64,000 nucleotides of DNA from CALLJL01 sp964627255 (GTDB lineage Bacteria; Acidobacteriota; Aminicenantia; Aminicenantales; CALLJL01). Below the pieces are notes generated by a model, which was not told the DNA's origin, ran no database searches, and was given only the letters and a program-made list of their open reading frames with translations. Below are positions 1-8,726 of the stretch, in pieces; position 1 is the stretch's first letter, and every line of letters begins with the position of its first letter. Location: NCBI GenBank assembly GCA_964627255.1, contig CAZVIN010000083.1:62001-126000 (forward strand), read 5' to 3'. A program made the position numbers and the translations under genes.

Positions 1-921
1 CGTAAGCAAAACGCCGTTCTTCAAGTACGTTGGGAAGTGATTCGTGCTATACGCGACTTCTTTGACAGCCACGGATTTCGCCTGGTTGATGCCCCGATAC
101 TTACCCCCAGCGCCTGTGAAGGGACGACCACGCTCTTTGAAACCCAGTACTTCGACCAGAAAGCCTATCTTAGTCAGAGCGGCCAGCTCTATATGGAAGC
201 AGCGGCCATGGCTTTGGGTAAAGTTTATTGTTTTGGCCCGACCTTTCGCGCAGAAAGGAGCAAGACACGACGTCACTTGATTGAATTCTGGATGGTTGAG
301 CCCGAGGTAGCCTTCGCTACCTTAGAGGACATAATTGGCCTGGCGGAAGAGCTTATTCTTTTCATTTTAGAAAGAGTCCTGACGAGGCGAAAGGCGGACC
401 TGGAGACGCTGGAAAGAAACACGGCTCCCATAGAAAAAATTAAGAAACCTTTCCCCCGCCTAACTTATGATGAAACAGTTGCCCTATTGCAGGCGAAAGG
501 CTCAAAAATGAGTTATGGCGATGATTTTGGGGCGCCAGAAGAGACTCTTTTGTCCAAGATATATGACCAACCAGTTTGTGTCACTCATTTTCCCGCCAAA
601 ATTAAAGCCTTCTACATGCAGCCTGACGAGAAAAATCCTGACCTGGCCCTGGGCGTGGATATCATGGCTTCTGAAGGTTATGGCGAAATAGTTGGCGGCG
701 GCCAGAGAATCCATGACCTGAAGCTCTTAGAGAAAAGACTGGCGGAGTTTAATCTGCCGCGCCAAGCTTATGAATGGTATCTTGATTTAAGACGGTTTGG
801 TTCGGTACCTCATGCCGGTTTTGGCCTCGGCTTAGAAAGGACTGTGGCCTGGATTTGCCAATTAAAGCATATTCGAGAAGCTATTCCCTTTCCTCGCCTT
901 CTTTACCGTATTTATCCCTGA
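1..921 (+). CDS. asnS: Asparagine--tRNA ligase, C-terminal part (5' truncated by window edge)
   Basis: Class IIb aminoacyl-tRNA synthetase that charges tRNA-Asn in the cytoplasm. The reading frame is open from base 1, so the gene starts outside the window and the N-terminal anticodon-binding OB domain is missing. Visible are the start of the catalytic domain (RKQNAVLQVRWEVIRAIRDF), motif 2 with the arginine in GPTFRAERS followed by EFWMVEPE, and motif 3 GFGLGLERTVAWICQLKHI. The ending IPFPRLLYRIYP is typical of AsnRS rather than AspRS, which carries a longer insert and a different C-terminus. It lies upstream of rimO in the same direction, separated by a 338-base gap. Confidence 0.93.
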   Translation, partial: RKQNAVLQVRWEVIRAIRDFFDSHGFRLVDAPILTPSACEGTTTLFETQYFDQKAYLSQSGQLYMEAAAMALGKVYCFGPTFRAERSKTRRHLIEFWMVEPEVAFATLEDIIGLAEELILFILERVLTRRKADLETLERNTAPIEKIKKPFPRLTYDETVALLQAKGSKMSYGDDFGAPEETLLSKIYDQPVCVTHFPAKIKAFYMQPDEKNPDLALGVDIMASEGYGEIVGGGQRIHDLKLLEKRLAEFNLPRQAYEWYLDLRRFGSVPHAGFGLGLERTVAWICQLKHIREAIPFPRLLYRIYP

Positions 922-1259
922 GAAGCGCCTTTGGCTTATGTTCCATCTTCGCCAAACTAAGAAATGACGCATCCGGAAATACCTTGCTTCCTGACTGGTT
1001 TTCGACCCCTTTTCGTCTTCATCGTTGGGGGTGCCGGCAGAACTCGCCGCGCTGTGAGTCATGGCAGCTCGGGAGCTTTGGCGCCCTCTTGGCCTCTATC
1101 TTTGACCTGTTCAGTCTCAGTCATCCACACCGGCCAGAGGTTCTCTTGAAGGATGATTCGGGAGGGCTAAACATTCAATGGTCGCTTCCACAATTCCGTA
1201 CTTTGCCCTCAAAAGAGACGCTATAAAGTGAAAAAAACTGATTAGATAAGTTCGAAAAA
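922..1259. other. 338-base gap between asnS and rimO, no gene recognised
   Basis: Relatively GC-rich stretch. Open frames crossing it have no recognisable protein character. It contains several inverted repeats, the clearest being CCTCTTGGCC (1085-1094) with GGCCAGAGG (1132-1140). I compared both strands by eye with tmRNA, SRP RNA and 6S RNA and found no convincing match. It could be a long leader for rimO or a structured RNA. Confidence 0.4.
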
Positions 1260-2594
1260 ATGACTCTTCCCAAGGGCCAGACTGTTTGTTTGATCAACCT
1301 TGGTTGTGCCAAAAACTTGGTCGATAGCGAGGTCCTCTTAGGGCTTCTGGCCGAAGCTGGCTATATCCCCTATCCTGACCCGACGCTGGCCGAGGTCATT
1401 CTAGTTAACACCTGTGGTTTTATTAAGCCCGCCCGCTTGGAAAGCCGTAAAGCTATTCGGGAGGTTTTGCGCCAGAAAAAACGGGACCCGAATAAAAAAA
1501 TCGGCATCTTAGGCTGTTACGTCGAAAAAGAGAAAGAAAGCTTAAAACAACAATTTCCTGAAATTGACTTCTGGCTGGGCGTAAAAGAATTAGAACAAGT
1601 TGTTTCGGCCATTCAGGGCAAACACTTTTCGGCCTCCCGATATACCTTTCTTTATCATGAAAACATGCCGCGGCTGCTTTCAACTCCGCCTGTCTGGGCC
1701 TACGTTAAAATTGCTGAAGGTTGCTCCCACAGCTGCTCGTTTTGCACGATTCCGGCGATCAAAGGCGCTTATCGTTCCAGGCCCTCAGCTTCCATCATTA
1801 AAGAGATAAAAAGCTTGGCCGAGGCGGGGGTCAAGGAAATCAACCTTATTTCTCAAGATACAACTTATTACGGTCGGGATAGAGGAAAAAAGAATCAACT
1901 GGCTGCCCTGCTTGAAGCCCTCGTTAGAATCCGTGAGATTGCCTGGGTCCGCTGGCTTTACGGCTTCCCTGAAGAAATCGACGAGCCTCTCCTTGAGATT
2001 ATGACTGAGCCAAAGATTTGCCCTTATTTTGACCTTCCCTTTCAGCATTCGAGCCGGTCCGTACTTAGGTTGATGCGCCGCGGCTTTGACGGCCGGCAGG
2101 CGCTTCGCTTGTTGGAGCGAATTCGACGGCACCTTCCCGACGCCGCTTTTCGCACCTCTCTTATTGTCGGCTTCCCCGGGGAAGGAAAAAGAGAATTCCA
2201 AGACCTGGTTAATTTTGTCCGTGAGGCGGAATTTGACCATTTAGGGGTATTTATTTATTCTCCTGAACCTGGCACCGAAGCTTATTCCTTAGGCGACCCA
2301 ATTGCTGACCAGGAAAAACAAAGAAGACGCCACGAGATTATGGCCATGCAAGCGGAAATTTCTCGGCGTCGCCTGCGACGCTTCTTGGGACGGAAAATGG
2401 AAGTATTAATTGACGGGACGACTAACAAAACTAAAACAATTTATTATGGCCGAACAAAGTACCAGGCGCCAGAAGTTGACGGAGTGGTGAGAATTCCTTG
2501 GCCTAAAGGAAAAGAGTCCCCGGCTTCTGGTTTAAGTTTGGTTGAAATAATCGAAACTGGCCGGTATGATTTACGGGGTTGCTGGTTAGGATGA
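1260..2594 (+). CDS. rimO: Ribosomal protein S12 methylthiotransferase RimO
   Basis: Radical SAM enzyme that methylthiolates a conserved aspartate of ribosomal protein S12, using two [4Fe-4S] clusters. The N-terminal UPF0004 domain starts VCLINLGCAKNLVDSEVLLG and carries cysteines in NLGCAKN, VNTCGF and GILGCYVE. The radical SAM motif is CSHSCSFC near residue 155. A C-terminal TRAM-like domain follows (MEVLIDG to the end). The 444-residue length is normal, and the LGCAKNLVDSE signature favours RimO over MiaB or MtaB. The stop overlaps the ATG of pgpA, so translation is probably coupled. Confidence 0.95.
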   Translation: MTLPKGQTVCLINLGCAKNLVDSEVLLGLLAEAGYIPYPDPTLAEVILVNTCGFIKPARLESRKAIREVLRQKKRDPNKKIGILGCYVEKEKESLKQQFPEIDFWLGVKELEQVVSAIQGKHFSASRYTFLYHENMPRLLSTPPVWAYVKIAEGCSHSCSFCTIPAIKGAYRSRPSASIIKEIKSLAEAGVKEINLISQDTTYYGRDRGKKNQLAALLEALVRIREIAWVRWLYGFPEEIDEPLLEIMTEPKICPYFDLPFQHSSRSVLRLMRRGFDGRQALRLLERIRRHLPDAAFRTSLIVGFPGEGKREFQDLVNFVREAEFDHLGVFIYSPEPGTEAYSLGDPIADQEKQRRRHEIMAMQAEISRRRLRRFLGRKMEVLIDGTTNKTKTIYYGRTKYQAPEVDGVVRIPWPKGKESPASGLSLVEIIETGRYDLRGCWLG

Positions 2595-3043
2595 AAACGT
2601 TGGCTACCCTTGTCGCTACCTTTTTTGGCGTCGGTTATTTTCCTGTTGCTCCCGGCACCTTGGCCAGCTTGTTAGTTGTCTTGGCTCGGCGTTTTTTTTG
2701 GCCCGTCTCGGCTTCTTTTGGGCTAGAGATAAGCGTGTTCGCGGTATTAGGCGTGGCGGGAACTTGGGCGAGTCACTTATATGCCAAGCAAGCTAACCGG
2801 GACGACCCAAGGCAAATCGTAATTGACGAAGTTTCTGGTCAGTTTGTAGTACTCATGGGTTTGCCTGTTTCCTCCTTTAATTTTTTCTTGGCTTTCTTTC
2901 TATTTCGCTTTTTAGATATCGTCAAGCCCTTCCCTATCCGACAGACAGAAAAAATTAAGGGCGGTTGGGGTATAATGGCTGATGATTTGGTAGCCGGGTT
3001 ATTGGCAAGGCTTTTAATTCAAATTTATTTCTGGGTTTCTTAG
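2591..3043 (+). CDS. pgpA: Phosphatidylglycerophosphatase A
   Basis: Membrane phosphatase that converts phosphatidylglycerophosphate to phosphatidylglycerol. I chose the ATG at 2591, which forms an ATGA overlap with the rimO stop; a TTG four codons earlier is also open. The PgpA block FFGVGYFPVAPGTLASLL is at the N-terminus, followed by DDPRQIVIDEVSGQFV with the acidic residues of the active site, and FRFLDIVKPFPIR. Hydrophobic segments suit an inner-membrane protein. It sits with plsY and gpsA in a run of genes that supplies glycerophospholipids. Confidence 0.92.
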   Translation: MKTLATLVATFFGVGYFPVAPGTLASLLVVLARRFFWPVSASFGLEISVFAVLGVAGTWASHLYAKQANRDDPRQIVIDEVSGQFVVLMGLPVSSFNFFLAFFLFRFLDIVKPFPIRQTEKIKGGWGIMADDLVAGLLARLLIQIYFWVS

Positions 3044-3048
3044 AAAAA

Positions 3049-4299
3049 ATGCGGCTGGGAATTGTTGCGGTAGGTTCGGAGCTGATGACACCCTTTTTCC
3101 AGGATACGGATTCCCTTTTTTTGACGCAAAGGCTAAACGAGCTCGGGTTAGAAGTAGATTTTAAATTCGTGGTCGGCGACGAACCGGAAAGCCTGAAGCT
3201 CATTCTTGGTGATGCGGTCGAAAAAGCAGACCTCATATTCATTATCGGTGGCCTCGGGCCCACTGAAGATGACCGCACTCGCGAGGTTTTGGCCGAAGTC
3301 CTGGGGAAAAAATTAGTTTTTCAGCCCGAGATTCTCCAAACCATTGAAAATAGGTTCAAGAGCCGCGGCCTGGCCATGCCTGCCTCCAACCGGCGCCAAG
3401 CCTTTATTTTAGAGGGCGCTACACTCTTGCCTAACAGAAATGGCACCGCGCCTGGCGAATGGGTGGAGGTGCAAAGCAAAAGGATAATCATCTTACCCGG
3501 CCCGCCGCGGGAATTACAGCCAATGTTTGAGGAGTTCGTCTGGCCACGGCTCCAGAGCCTGCGCCGCTCCTTCCTTTTTCGCAGAGTTCTAAAGACTACT
3601 GGAATGACGGAGAGTCAAATCGAAGACCAAATAAAAGATATTTACCCTCGGGAGTCAGGTTTAAAAGTCACTCTTCTTGCCTACCCTGGCCAAATTGAGA
3701 TTCATCTGACAAGCACAGCAGAGAACGAAACGGTGTCTCGCCAAAGGTTGGACCGGTTGGTAGAAGCGTTTCAGAGTCGGCTTGGGGTCAATATTTTCAG
3801 TGCCGAAGGCGAAGAGTTGGAGGCCGTGGTGGGCCAGTTGCTTCGAGCCGCAGGCAAAACGGTGGCTGTGGCTGAATCTTGCAGCGGCGGGCTGGTTTGC
3901 CATCGCTTTACTGCGGTACCTGGCAGCTCTGATTACTTTCTGGAAGGAACGATAGTTTACAGCAATCAATCGAAGGTCGAAACCTTAGATATTCCAGCTA
4001 AAATAATCGAACAGCACGGGGCTGTTAGCCAGGAAGTAGCCCGGCTCATGGCTGAAAATATTCGCCAGAAGAGCGGGGCCGATTTTGGGCTGGCGACAAC
4101 CGGAATTGCCGGACCAGGCGGAGGAACGTCCGCTAAACCTGTTGGCTTGGTTTTTGTCGCCTTGGCGACCTCCTCCGAGACCTTAGTCAGTCGCAATTTG
4201 TTTCTCGGCAATCGGGAACAAGTTAAATTTCAGACTTCCCAGAAGGCCCTAGATATGCTGCGCCGCTATCTTTTAGAAAAGCACACGGAGGGAAAATGA
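3049..4299 (+). CDS. cinA: CinA-like protein (MoaB/MogA-like domain plus nicotinamide-nucleotide amidase)
   Basis: The N-terminal molybdopterin-binding-like domain (about residues 1-170: AVGSELM, IIGGLGPTEDDRTREV, ILPGPPRE) is associated with ADP-ribose pyrophosphatase activity in this family. The C-terminal PncC domain (about 260-410: AESCSGGLVCHRFTAVPGSS, TTGIAGPGGG, KPVGLVFVAL) deamidates NMN to NaMN in pyridine nucleotide salvage. The 416-residue length is standard and both halves look intact. It starts five bases after pgpA and its stop overlaps thpR by four bases. The older name links it to competence in some bacteria; nothing here shows that role. Confidence 0.94.
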   Translation: MRLGIVAVGSELMTPFFQDTDSLFLTQRLNELGLEVDFKFVVGDEPESLKLILGDAVEKADLIFIIGGLGPTEDDRTREVLAEVLGKKLVFQPEILQTIENRFKSRGLAMPASNRRQAFILEGATLLPNRNGTAPGEWVEVQSKRIIILPGPPRELQPMFEEFVWPRLQSLRRSFLFRRVLKTTGMTESQIEDQIKDIYPRESGLKVTLLAYPGQIEIHLTSTAENETVSRQRLDRLVEAFQSRLGVNIFSAEGEELEAVVGQLLRAAGKTVAVAESCSGGLVCHRFTAVPGSSDYFLEGTIVYSNQSKVETLDIPAKIIEQHGAVSQEVARLMAENIRQKSGADFGLATTGIAGPGGGTSAKPVGLVFVALATSSETLVSRNLFLGNREQVKFQTSQKALDMLRRYLLEKHTEGK

Positions 4300-4850
4300 G
4301 AGCTTTTATTGCGATAGATTTAAGCCCGGAAATAAAACAAAACCTCAGAGCGTTGCTCCAGTCCCTTCGCCGGCTAAAGGCTGACGTGAGATGGGTGGGA
4401 GAAGATTCTTTCCATCTTACGCTTAAATTTTTGGGTGAAATTACTGACACAGAAGTCAAGACGATAATCGCTACAATAGAAAAGGTCGCTCTTGAGCGCC
4501 AGCCATTTTCACTCGAATGTCGCTCCACTGGTTGCTTTCCAGAAAAGGGAACCCCAAGAGTCTTCTGGGTGGGAGTAGTTCCGTCGCCGGCTCTGCTTCA
4601 ATTGCAGCAAGAAATCGAGGTCAATCTGGAAAAGACAGGCTGGCCGCGAGAGCCAAGAGCTTTTCACCCGCACCTCACCTTAGGCCGGGTTAAGTCAGTT
4701 AGAGGTATGGACCAAGTTTTGAGAGAGCTCAAAAAGTATGAAGAGCAAAGCTTCGGCCAAATGGAAGTGGGAGCAATTAAGCTTTTTCAGAGTGTCTTAA
4801 GACCTTCGGGCGCTGAATACCACGTTATCCAGGAGGTAAGACTGGGTTGA
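4296..4850 (+). CDS. thpR: RNA 2',3'-cyclic phosphodiesterase
   Basis: Two-histidine (2H) phosphoesterase of the LigT/ThpR family, 184 residues, which opens 2',3'-cyclic phosphates on RNA ends. The start MRAFIAIDLSPEIK is typical, and the two HxTL motifs are present: FHLTLKFLGE near residue 46 and FHPHLTLGRV near residue 128. It overlaps cinA by ATGA and is followed by plsY through a TTGA overlap. The frequent cinA-thpR pairing is kept here. Confidence 0.93.
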   Translation: MRAFIAIDLSPEIKQNLRALLQSLRRLKADVRWVGEDSFHLTLKFLGEITDTEVKTIIATIEKVALERQPFSLECRSTGCFPEKGTPRVFWVGVVPSPALLQLQQEIEVNLEKTGWPREPRAFHPHLTLGRVKSVRGMDQVLRELKKYEEQSFGQMEVGAIKLFQSVLRPSGAEYHVIQEVRLG

Positions 4851-5467
4851 TTCTTTCGGCAATCGGGTTAGGTATCTTTGCCTATCTTCTCGGGTCAATC
4901 CCAACTGGTTTCCTTATTTATAAGCTCGTGGAAAAAAAGGACATTCGTGCTTATGGCAGTCAGAGTATCGGAGCCACTAACATTCTCCGGACCAAGGGGT
5001 TACCATGGGCGCTAATCGTTTTGGTTTTAGACGGGCTGAAGGGAGCCGTACCCGCTTTATTAATGCGAGCTTTTATTCCCCATCTGTGGCTGGCTCTGGC
5101 CATTTCTTGGTTGGCGGTTTTTGGGCACTGTTTCCCCTTTTCCCTCGGTTTTCGGGGAGGTAAAGGAGTGGCGACGAGCGTCGGCGTCATGTTAGTTTTT
5201 AGCTGGCCTTCGTTGGCTGTTAGTGCGGTGGTTTTCCTAATTATAGTGGCGCTTACCCGAATAGTTTCCCTCGGCTCCTTAATCGCCGCCCTGGCTTTCA
5301 TCCCCCTGATTTATTTTTTCGAGCGTAACTGGTCGCTAACTCTGGTCGCCAGTCTTTTCTCCCTTCTTATTTGGCTTAGACATCGCTCTAACATTCAGCG
5401 TCTCTGGCGGGGGGAGGAGAATCGATTGGGACAAAAAATCGGACTGGGAAAAGCAGAAAATGACTAA
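4847..5467 (+). CDS. plsY: Glycerol-3-phosphate acyltransferase PlsY
   Basis: Integral membrane enzyme that transfers the acyl group of acyl-phosphate to glycerol-3-phosphate, the first acylation of phospholipid synthesis. Start is TTG at 4847, overlapping the thpR stop; a strong AGGAGGT lies at 4831-4837, ten bases ahead. Motifs include LLGSIPTGFLI with YGSQSIGATNILR (motif 1), FGHCFPFSLGFRGGKGVATS (motif 2) and a third conserved block near IVSLGSL. Several hydrophobic helices fit the five-to-seven-helix PlsY fold. The product step pairs with GpsA encoded next door. Confidence 0.94.
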   Translation: MILSAIGLGIFAYLLGSIPTGFLIYKLVEKKDIRAYGSQSIGATNILRTKGLPWALIVLVLDGLKGAVPALLMRAFIPHLWLALAISWLAVFGHCFPFSLGFRGGKGVATSVGVMLVFSWPSLAVSAVVFLIIVALTRIVSLGSLIAALAFIPLIYFFERNWSLTLVASLFSLLIWLRHRSNIQRLWRGEENRLGQKIGLGKAEND

Positions 5468-6473
5468 GGAAGCCGCGGTTATCGGCGCTGGGAGCTGGGG
5501 GACAGCTTTTTCCCTTCTGCTGCACCGCCAAAGGATTAGAACCAAACTCTGGGTAAGAGAAGAGGAAATCTTTCAGGAAATTAAAAAGAACCGTACCAAC
5601 AGTCTTTTTCTTTCGGGATTTATTTTGCCAACAGAAGTAATACCCTGCCTTGATTTGGGCGAGGCGCTGGACGAAGCTGAAGTCGTCTTCGTTGCCGTTC
5701 CTTCTCGTTTTTGCCGCCGCATCTATCTTCAGATGGCCAAACACCTCCAGCCCGGAAAAATTGTTGTCAGTCTCACTAAGGGATTAGAAGAGGGCTCCTT
5801 GATGCGGATGACTGAAATCATGGCGACGATTTTTTCCCCCGAGATTTATTTGGCCGTGCTCTCTGGGCCCAGTTTTGCCCGGGAGGTAGCTTCCGGCTGG
5901 CCGACTGCGGTCGTCGTGGCCTCTGAAGTGGCTGGGGTGGCCGAAAAAATACAGAAAGCTCTTTCCAGCCTCAATTTCCGCATTTACACTAGCCCTGACG
6001 TTAAGGGAGTAGAAATAGCCGGGGCGGTGAAAAACGTGATTGCCTTAGCGGCGGGAATTTCTGACGGACTGGGTTTCGGTCATAATGCCCGGGCTTCGCT
6101 GATTACCAGGGGATTGGTAGAGATAACGAGACTAGGGCTTAAGCTGGGAGCGAAACAAGAAACATTTTATGGCTTGGCGGGCATTGGCGACTTGGTGCTT
6201 ACCGCTACTGGGCTTCTCAGCCGCAACTACTTGGTCGGCTTTAGAATTGGCCAGGGAGAAAAATTGGAAACAATTTTAGCCGGAATGAAAATGGTGGCCG
6301 AAGGCGTGCCGACCTCAATTTCGGTTAACGAGTTAGCCAGAAGAGAGAGTATAGAAATGCCGATTTGTCATGAGGTTTACCAGGTATTACATAACAATAA
6401 AGACCCGCGCACTTCCTTGATTGATTTAATGGGCCGTTCGCTCAAAGGCGAACCGCTCTCTCAAGGTTCATAA
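5460..6473 (+). CDS. gpsA: Glycerol-3-phosphate dehydrogenase [NAD(P)+]
   Basis: Reduces dihydroxyacetone phosphate to sn-glycerol-3-phosphate, the backbone used by PlsY. The Rossmann motif AVIGAGSWGTAFSLLL opens the protein. VAVPSRF, SLTKGLEEGS and LSGPSFAREVASGWPTAVVVAS are classic GpsA blocks, and the catalytic lysine lies in EIAGAVKNVIALAAGI near residue 190. The 337-residue length is normal. It overlaps plsY by eight bases and is the last gene of the operon. An AT-rich inverted repeat (CGAAAAA 6531-6537, TTTTTCG 6545-6551) follows it. Confidence 0.96.
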   Translation: MTKEAAVIGAGSWGTAFSLLLHRQRIRTKLWVREEEIFQEIKKNRTNSLFLSGFILPTEVIPCLDLGEALDEAEVVFVAVPSRFCRRIYLQMAKHLQPGKIVVSLTKGLEEGSLMRMTEIMATIFSPEIYLAVLSGPSFAREVASGWPTAVVVASEVAGVAEKIQKALSSLNFRIYTSPDVKGVEIAGAVKNVIALAAGISDGLGFGHNARASLITRGLVEITRLGLKLGAKQETFYGLAGIGDLVLTATGLLSRNYLVGFRIGQGEKLETILAGMKMVAEGVPTSISVNELARRESIEMPICHEVYQVLHNNKDPRTSLIDLMGRSLKGEPLSQGS

Positions 6474-6561
6474 AAAATTTTCCTGATTTTCTTCTCCTTT
6501 CAGCTCGGGTTGCTAATTAAAGGTTAAGAGCGAAAAACCTCGACTTTTTCGGTTTGAAGGC

Positions 6562-6567
6562 TATAAT
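6562..6567 (+). promoter_or_regulatory. Possible -10 box of the TPR lipoprotein gene
   Basis: TATAAT stands 67 bases upstream of the chosen ATG at 6635 and just after an inverted repeat that may end the gpsA transcript. No good -35 box was found at the right distance. Confidence 0.35.
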
Positions 6568-6634
6568 AAAATAGATAAAAAATTATGGTTTGGTCAAAAA
6601 GGAAATCAGGACGGTAATAAGGGAGCTTTTAATC

Positions 6635-7414
6635 ATGCGTCAGGCGAGAACAGCTGGTTTGGTTTTGGCTTGGTCATGTTTTGTTTTATGGCTAATCAAT
6701 TGCGCTTCCCCTCAAAAAAAAATTGAACAGGAAAGAGAAAGGGACCCCAAGTACCAATACAATCTCGGACTCTTCTATCTTAATAACAACGATGTTGACC
6801 GAGCTCTTACCCATTTCCAGCGAGCTATTAGCTTGGATTCCAAGCATTACTTAGCTTATAACGCGTTGGGACTGGCCTTAGCGATAAAAGGTCAGCTTCC
6901 GGAAGCTCAAAAAGCCTACCTGAAGTGCTTAGAAATCAATCCTAACTTTTCTGAAGCCAGAAACAACCTTGGCAGCCTTTATCAAGAAATGGGCTATCTT
7001 GACCAGGCTGAGGAGGAATTTCGGAAAGCCTTAGCTGACCCCAATTATCAAACCAAAGAACTGCCAACTTATAATTTAGCGCGCCTTTGTTTTCTCCGCG
7101 AGGAATACGAACAGGCTCTAGCCCTGGTTCAGAATGCGCTTCATTTTAACCAGCGCTTGGCTATGGCTCATAACCTCAAAGGGTTAATTATGGAAAAGCT
7201 CAATCGTCTTCCTGAGGCTATCGAGAGCTACTTAAGTGCTGTTAAGTTAGTCCCTGAGGACGTTAATTTCAATTTTAATTTAGCAGTAGCCTATTTTAAG
7301 GATGGACAATACCCAAAGGCTAGAGAGATTTTAGAAAAAATTCTGCCTTTGACCCGGGATGAGAATTTACGAAACCAAATCGCTTCTTATCTTAAACAGA
7401 TTTACGAGAAATAG
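6635..7414 (+). CDS. TPR-repeat lipoprotein
   Basis: About 259 residues from the ATG at 6635, preceded by AAGGGAGC; an upstream TTG at 6590 in the same frame is less likely. The N-terminus is a short basic stretch plus hydrophobic core ending WLINCAS, a lipobox-like site with Asn rather than Gly/Ala before Cys23. The rest is tandem tetratricopeptide repeats (for example YNLGLFYLNNNDVDRALTHF, YNALGLALAIKG, NNLGSLYQEMGYLDQAEEEF). The architecture resembles PilW/PilF pilotins, but no pilus genes are nearby, so I leave it as a TPR scaffold lipoprotein. It ends three bases from the end of the convergent ahcY. Confidence 0.85.
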   Translation: MRQARTAGLVLAWSCFVLWLINCASPQKKIEQERERDPKYQYNLGLFYLNNNDVDRALTHFQRAISLDSKHYLAYNALGLALAIKGQLPEAQKAYLKCLEINPNFSEARNNLGSLYQEMGYLDQAEEEFRKALADPNYQTKELPTYNLARLCFLREEYEQALALVQNALHFNQRLAMAHNLKGLIMEKLNRLPEAIESYLSAVKLVPEDVNFNFNLAVAYFKDGQYPKAREILEKILPLTRDENLRNQIASYLKQIYEK

Positions 7415-7417
7415 GGT

Positions 7418-8686
7418 TTAAGTCCCTTCGCGCCATTCAGAAAGATAAGCCCTTTGTTGGCGGGTTAACTGGTCTATTTTGACTCCCATGGATTTCAGCT
7501 TAAGTTTGGCGATAGTCCGGTCAATTTCTATGGGCACGGGGTGAACGGTCCGGATTAATTGCTTGCCGTGTTTGGCGAGATAGGCAACGCAGAGAGCCTG
7601 ATTGGCAAAGCTCATGTCCATGACAGTGGCCGGATGGCCTTCCGCTGCCGCCAAATTTATCAGCCTTCCTTCGCCTAACAGATAAATTTTGCGGCCGTTG
7701 GAAAGCGTGTATTCATCCACAAAATCTCTGAGCCGTCGTTTCTGGGTTGATAAAGATTCCAGCGCGGGAATGTCTATTTCCACGTTAAAATGGCCTGAAT
7801 TAGCCACAATCGCTCCGTCCTTCATCCTCAAAAAATGTTTCCTGGTAAGAACGTTTTTATCGCCAGTTAGAGTAATAAAGACGTCGCCTATTTTAGCGGC
7901 CTTAACTAAAGGCATAACTTCATAACCATCCATGACCGCTTCTAAGGCCCGGAGGGGGTCAACCTCACAGACAATAACTTTGGCGCCGGCGCCTTTAGCT
8001 CGCATCGCCACCCCGCGGCCGCACCAGCCATAGCCGGCAATGACTACATAAAGGCCGGCCAGAAGAATGTTTGTCGCCCGCAAAATACCGTCAATTGTGC
8101 TCTGCCCGGTGCCATAGCGGTTATCAAAAAGATGCTTGGTGTTAGCATCATTGACGGCAATGATCGGGTAACTAAGCACCCCCTTCTCAGCCATACTCCG
8201 GAGCCGGATGACGCCCGTCGTGGTTTCTTCAGTTCCGCCGATAATTCCCTCGAGCAAATCGCGCCTCTCTGTATGTACCGTGGTCACCAAGTCAGCGCCG
8301 TCATCCATGGTAATCATTGGTCTAATCTCCAGGGCTTTTTGGATATGCTGATAATAGGTTTTATTATCTTCTCCTTTAATCGCCCACACCGAGAGGTGGT
8401 GATTCTTGACTAAGGCCGCTGCTACTTCATCTTGAGTGCTAAGCGGGTTGGAAGCAGTCAGGGCTAAATCGGCTCCTCCCGCCCGAAGCGTTAGCATGAG
8501 ATTGGCAGTTTCGCTGGTCACGTGGAGACAAGCAGCAATTCTGATTCCTTTTAATGGCTTTTCTCGAGAGAATTTTTCTCTTAAACTCACGACTACCGGC
8601 ATAAACCGAGCGGCCCATTCTATCCTCTTTTCGCCTGCCGCGGCTAAATTAATTTCTCGAATATCATAGTTAATTTTTGCTTTCAT
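7418..8686 (-). CDS. ahcY: Adenosylhomocysteinase (S-adenosyl-L-homocysteine hydrolase)
   Basis: NAD-dependent enzyme that splits S-adenosylhomocysteine to adenosine and homocysteine, clearing the product inhibitor of methyltransferases. Substrate-domain blocks include CLHVTSETANLMLTLRAGGA and DDGADLVTTVH. The NAD-binding domain has VIAGYGWCGRGVAMRAKGAG followed by EVDPLRALEAVMDGYEV. The 422-residue length matches the short form lacking the insert seen in eukaryotic and proteobacterial enzymes. It lies 40 bases downstream of metK in the same direction, making a two-gene methyl-cycle operon. Confidence 0.96.
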   Translation of the reverse strand: MKAKINYDIREINLAAAGEKRIEWAARFMPVVVSLREKFSREKPLKGIRIAACLHVTSETANLMLTLRAGGADLALTASNPLSTQDEVAAALVKNHHLSVWAIKGEDNKTYYQHIQKALEIRPMITMDDGADLVTTVHTERRDLLEGIIGGTEETTTGVIRLRSMAEKGVLSYPIIAVNDANTKHLFDNRYGTGQSTIDGILRATNILLAGLYVVIAGYGWCGRGVAMRAKGAGAKVIVCEVDPLRALEAVMDGYEVMPLVKAAKIGDVFITLTGDKNVLTRKHFLRMKDGAIVANSGHFNVEIDIPALESLSTQKRRLRDFVDEYTLSNGRKIYLLGEGRLINLAAAEGHPATVMDMSFANQALCVAYLAKHGKQLIRTVHPVPIEIDRTIAKLKLKSMGVKIDQLTRQQRAYLSEWREGT

Positions 8687-8726
8687 GACCGGTTGCTCCG
8701 TTTTTTATCTTATTAATCTAAAATAA

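Noticed and set aside
855..1226. 123-codon open frame overlapping the end of asnS
   Set aside because: Overlaps a real gene in another frame and the amino-acid make-up looks random; no ribosome site or known motif.
922..1259. Possible SRP RNA, tmRNA or 6S RNA on either strand
   Set aside because: The minus strand has a loose likeness to the SRP core (CAGGAAGC), but the conserved GGAAGG/GCAGCC order is absent; tmRNA and 6S hallmarks are missing.
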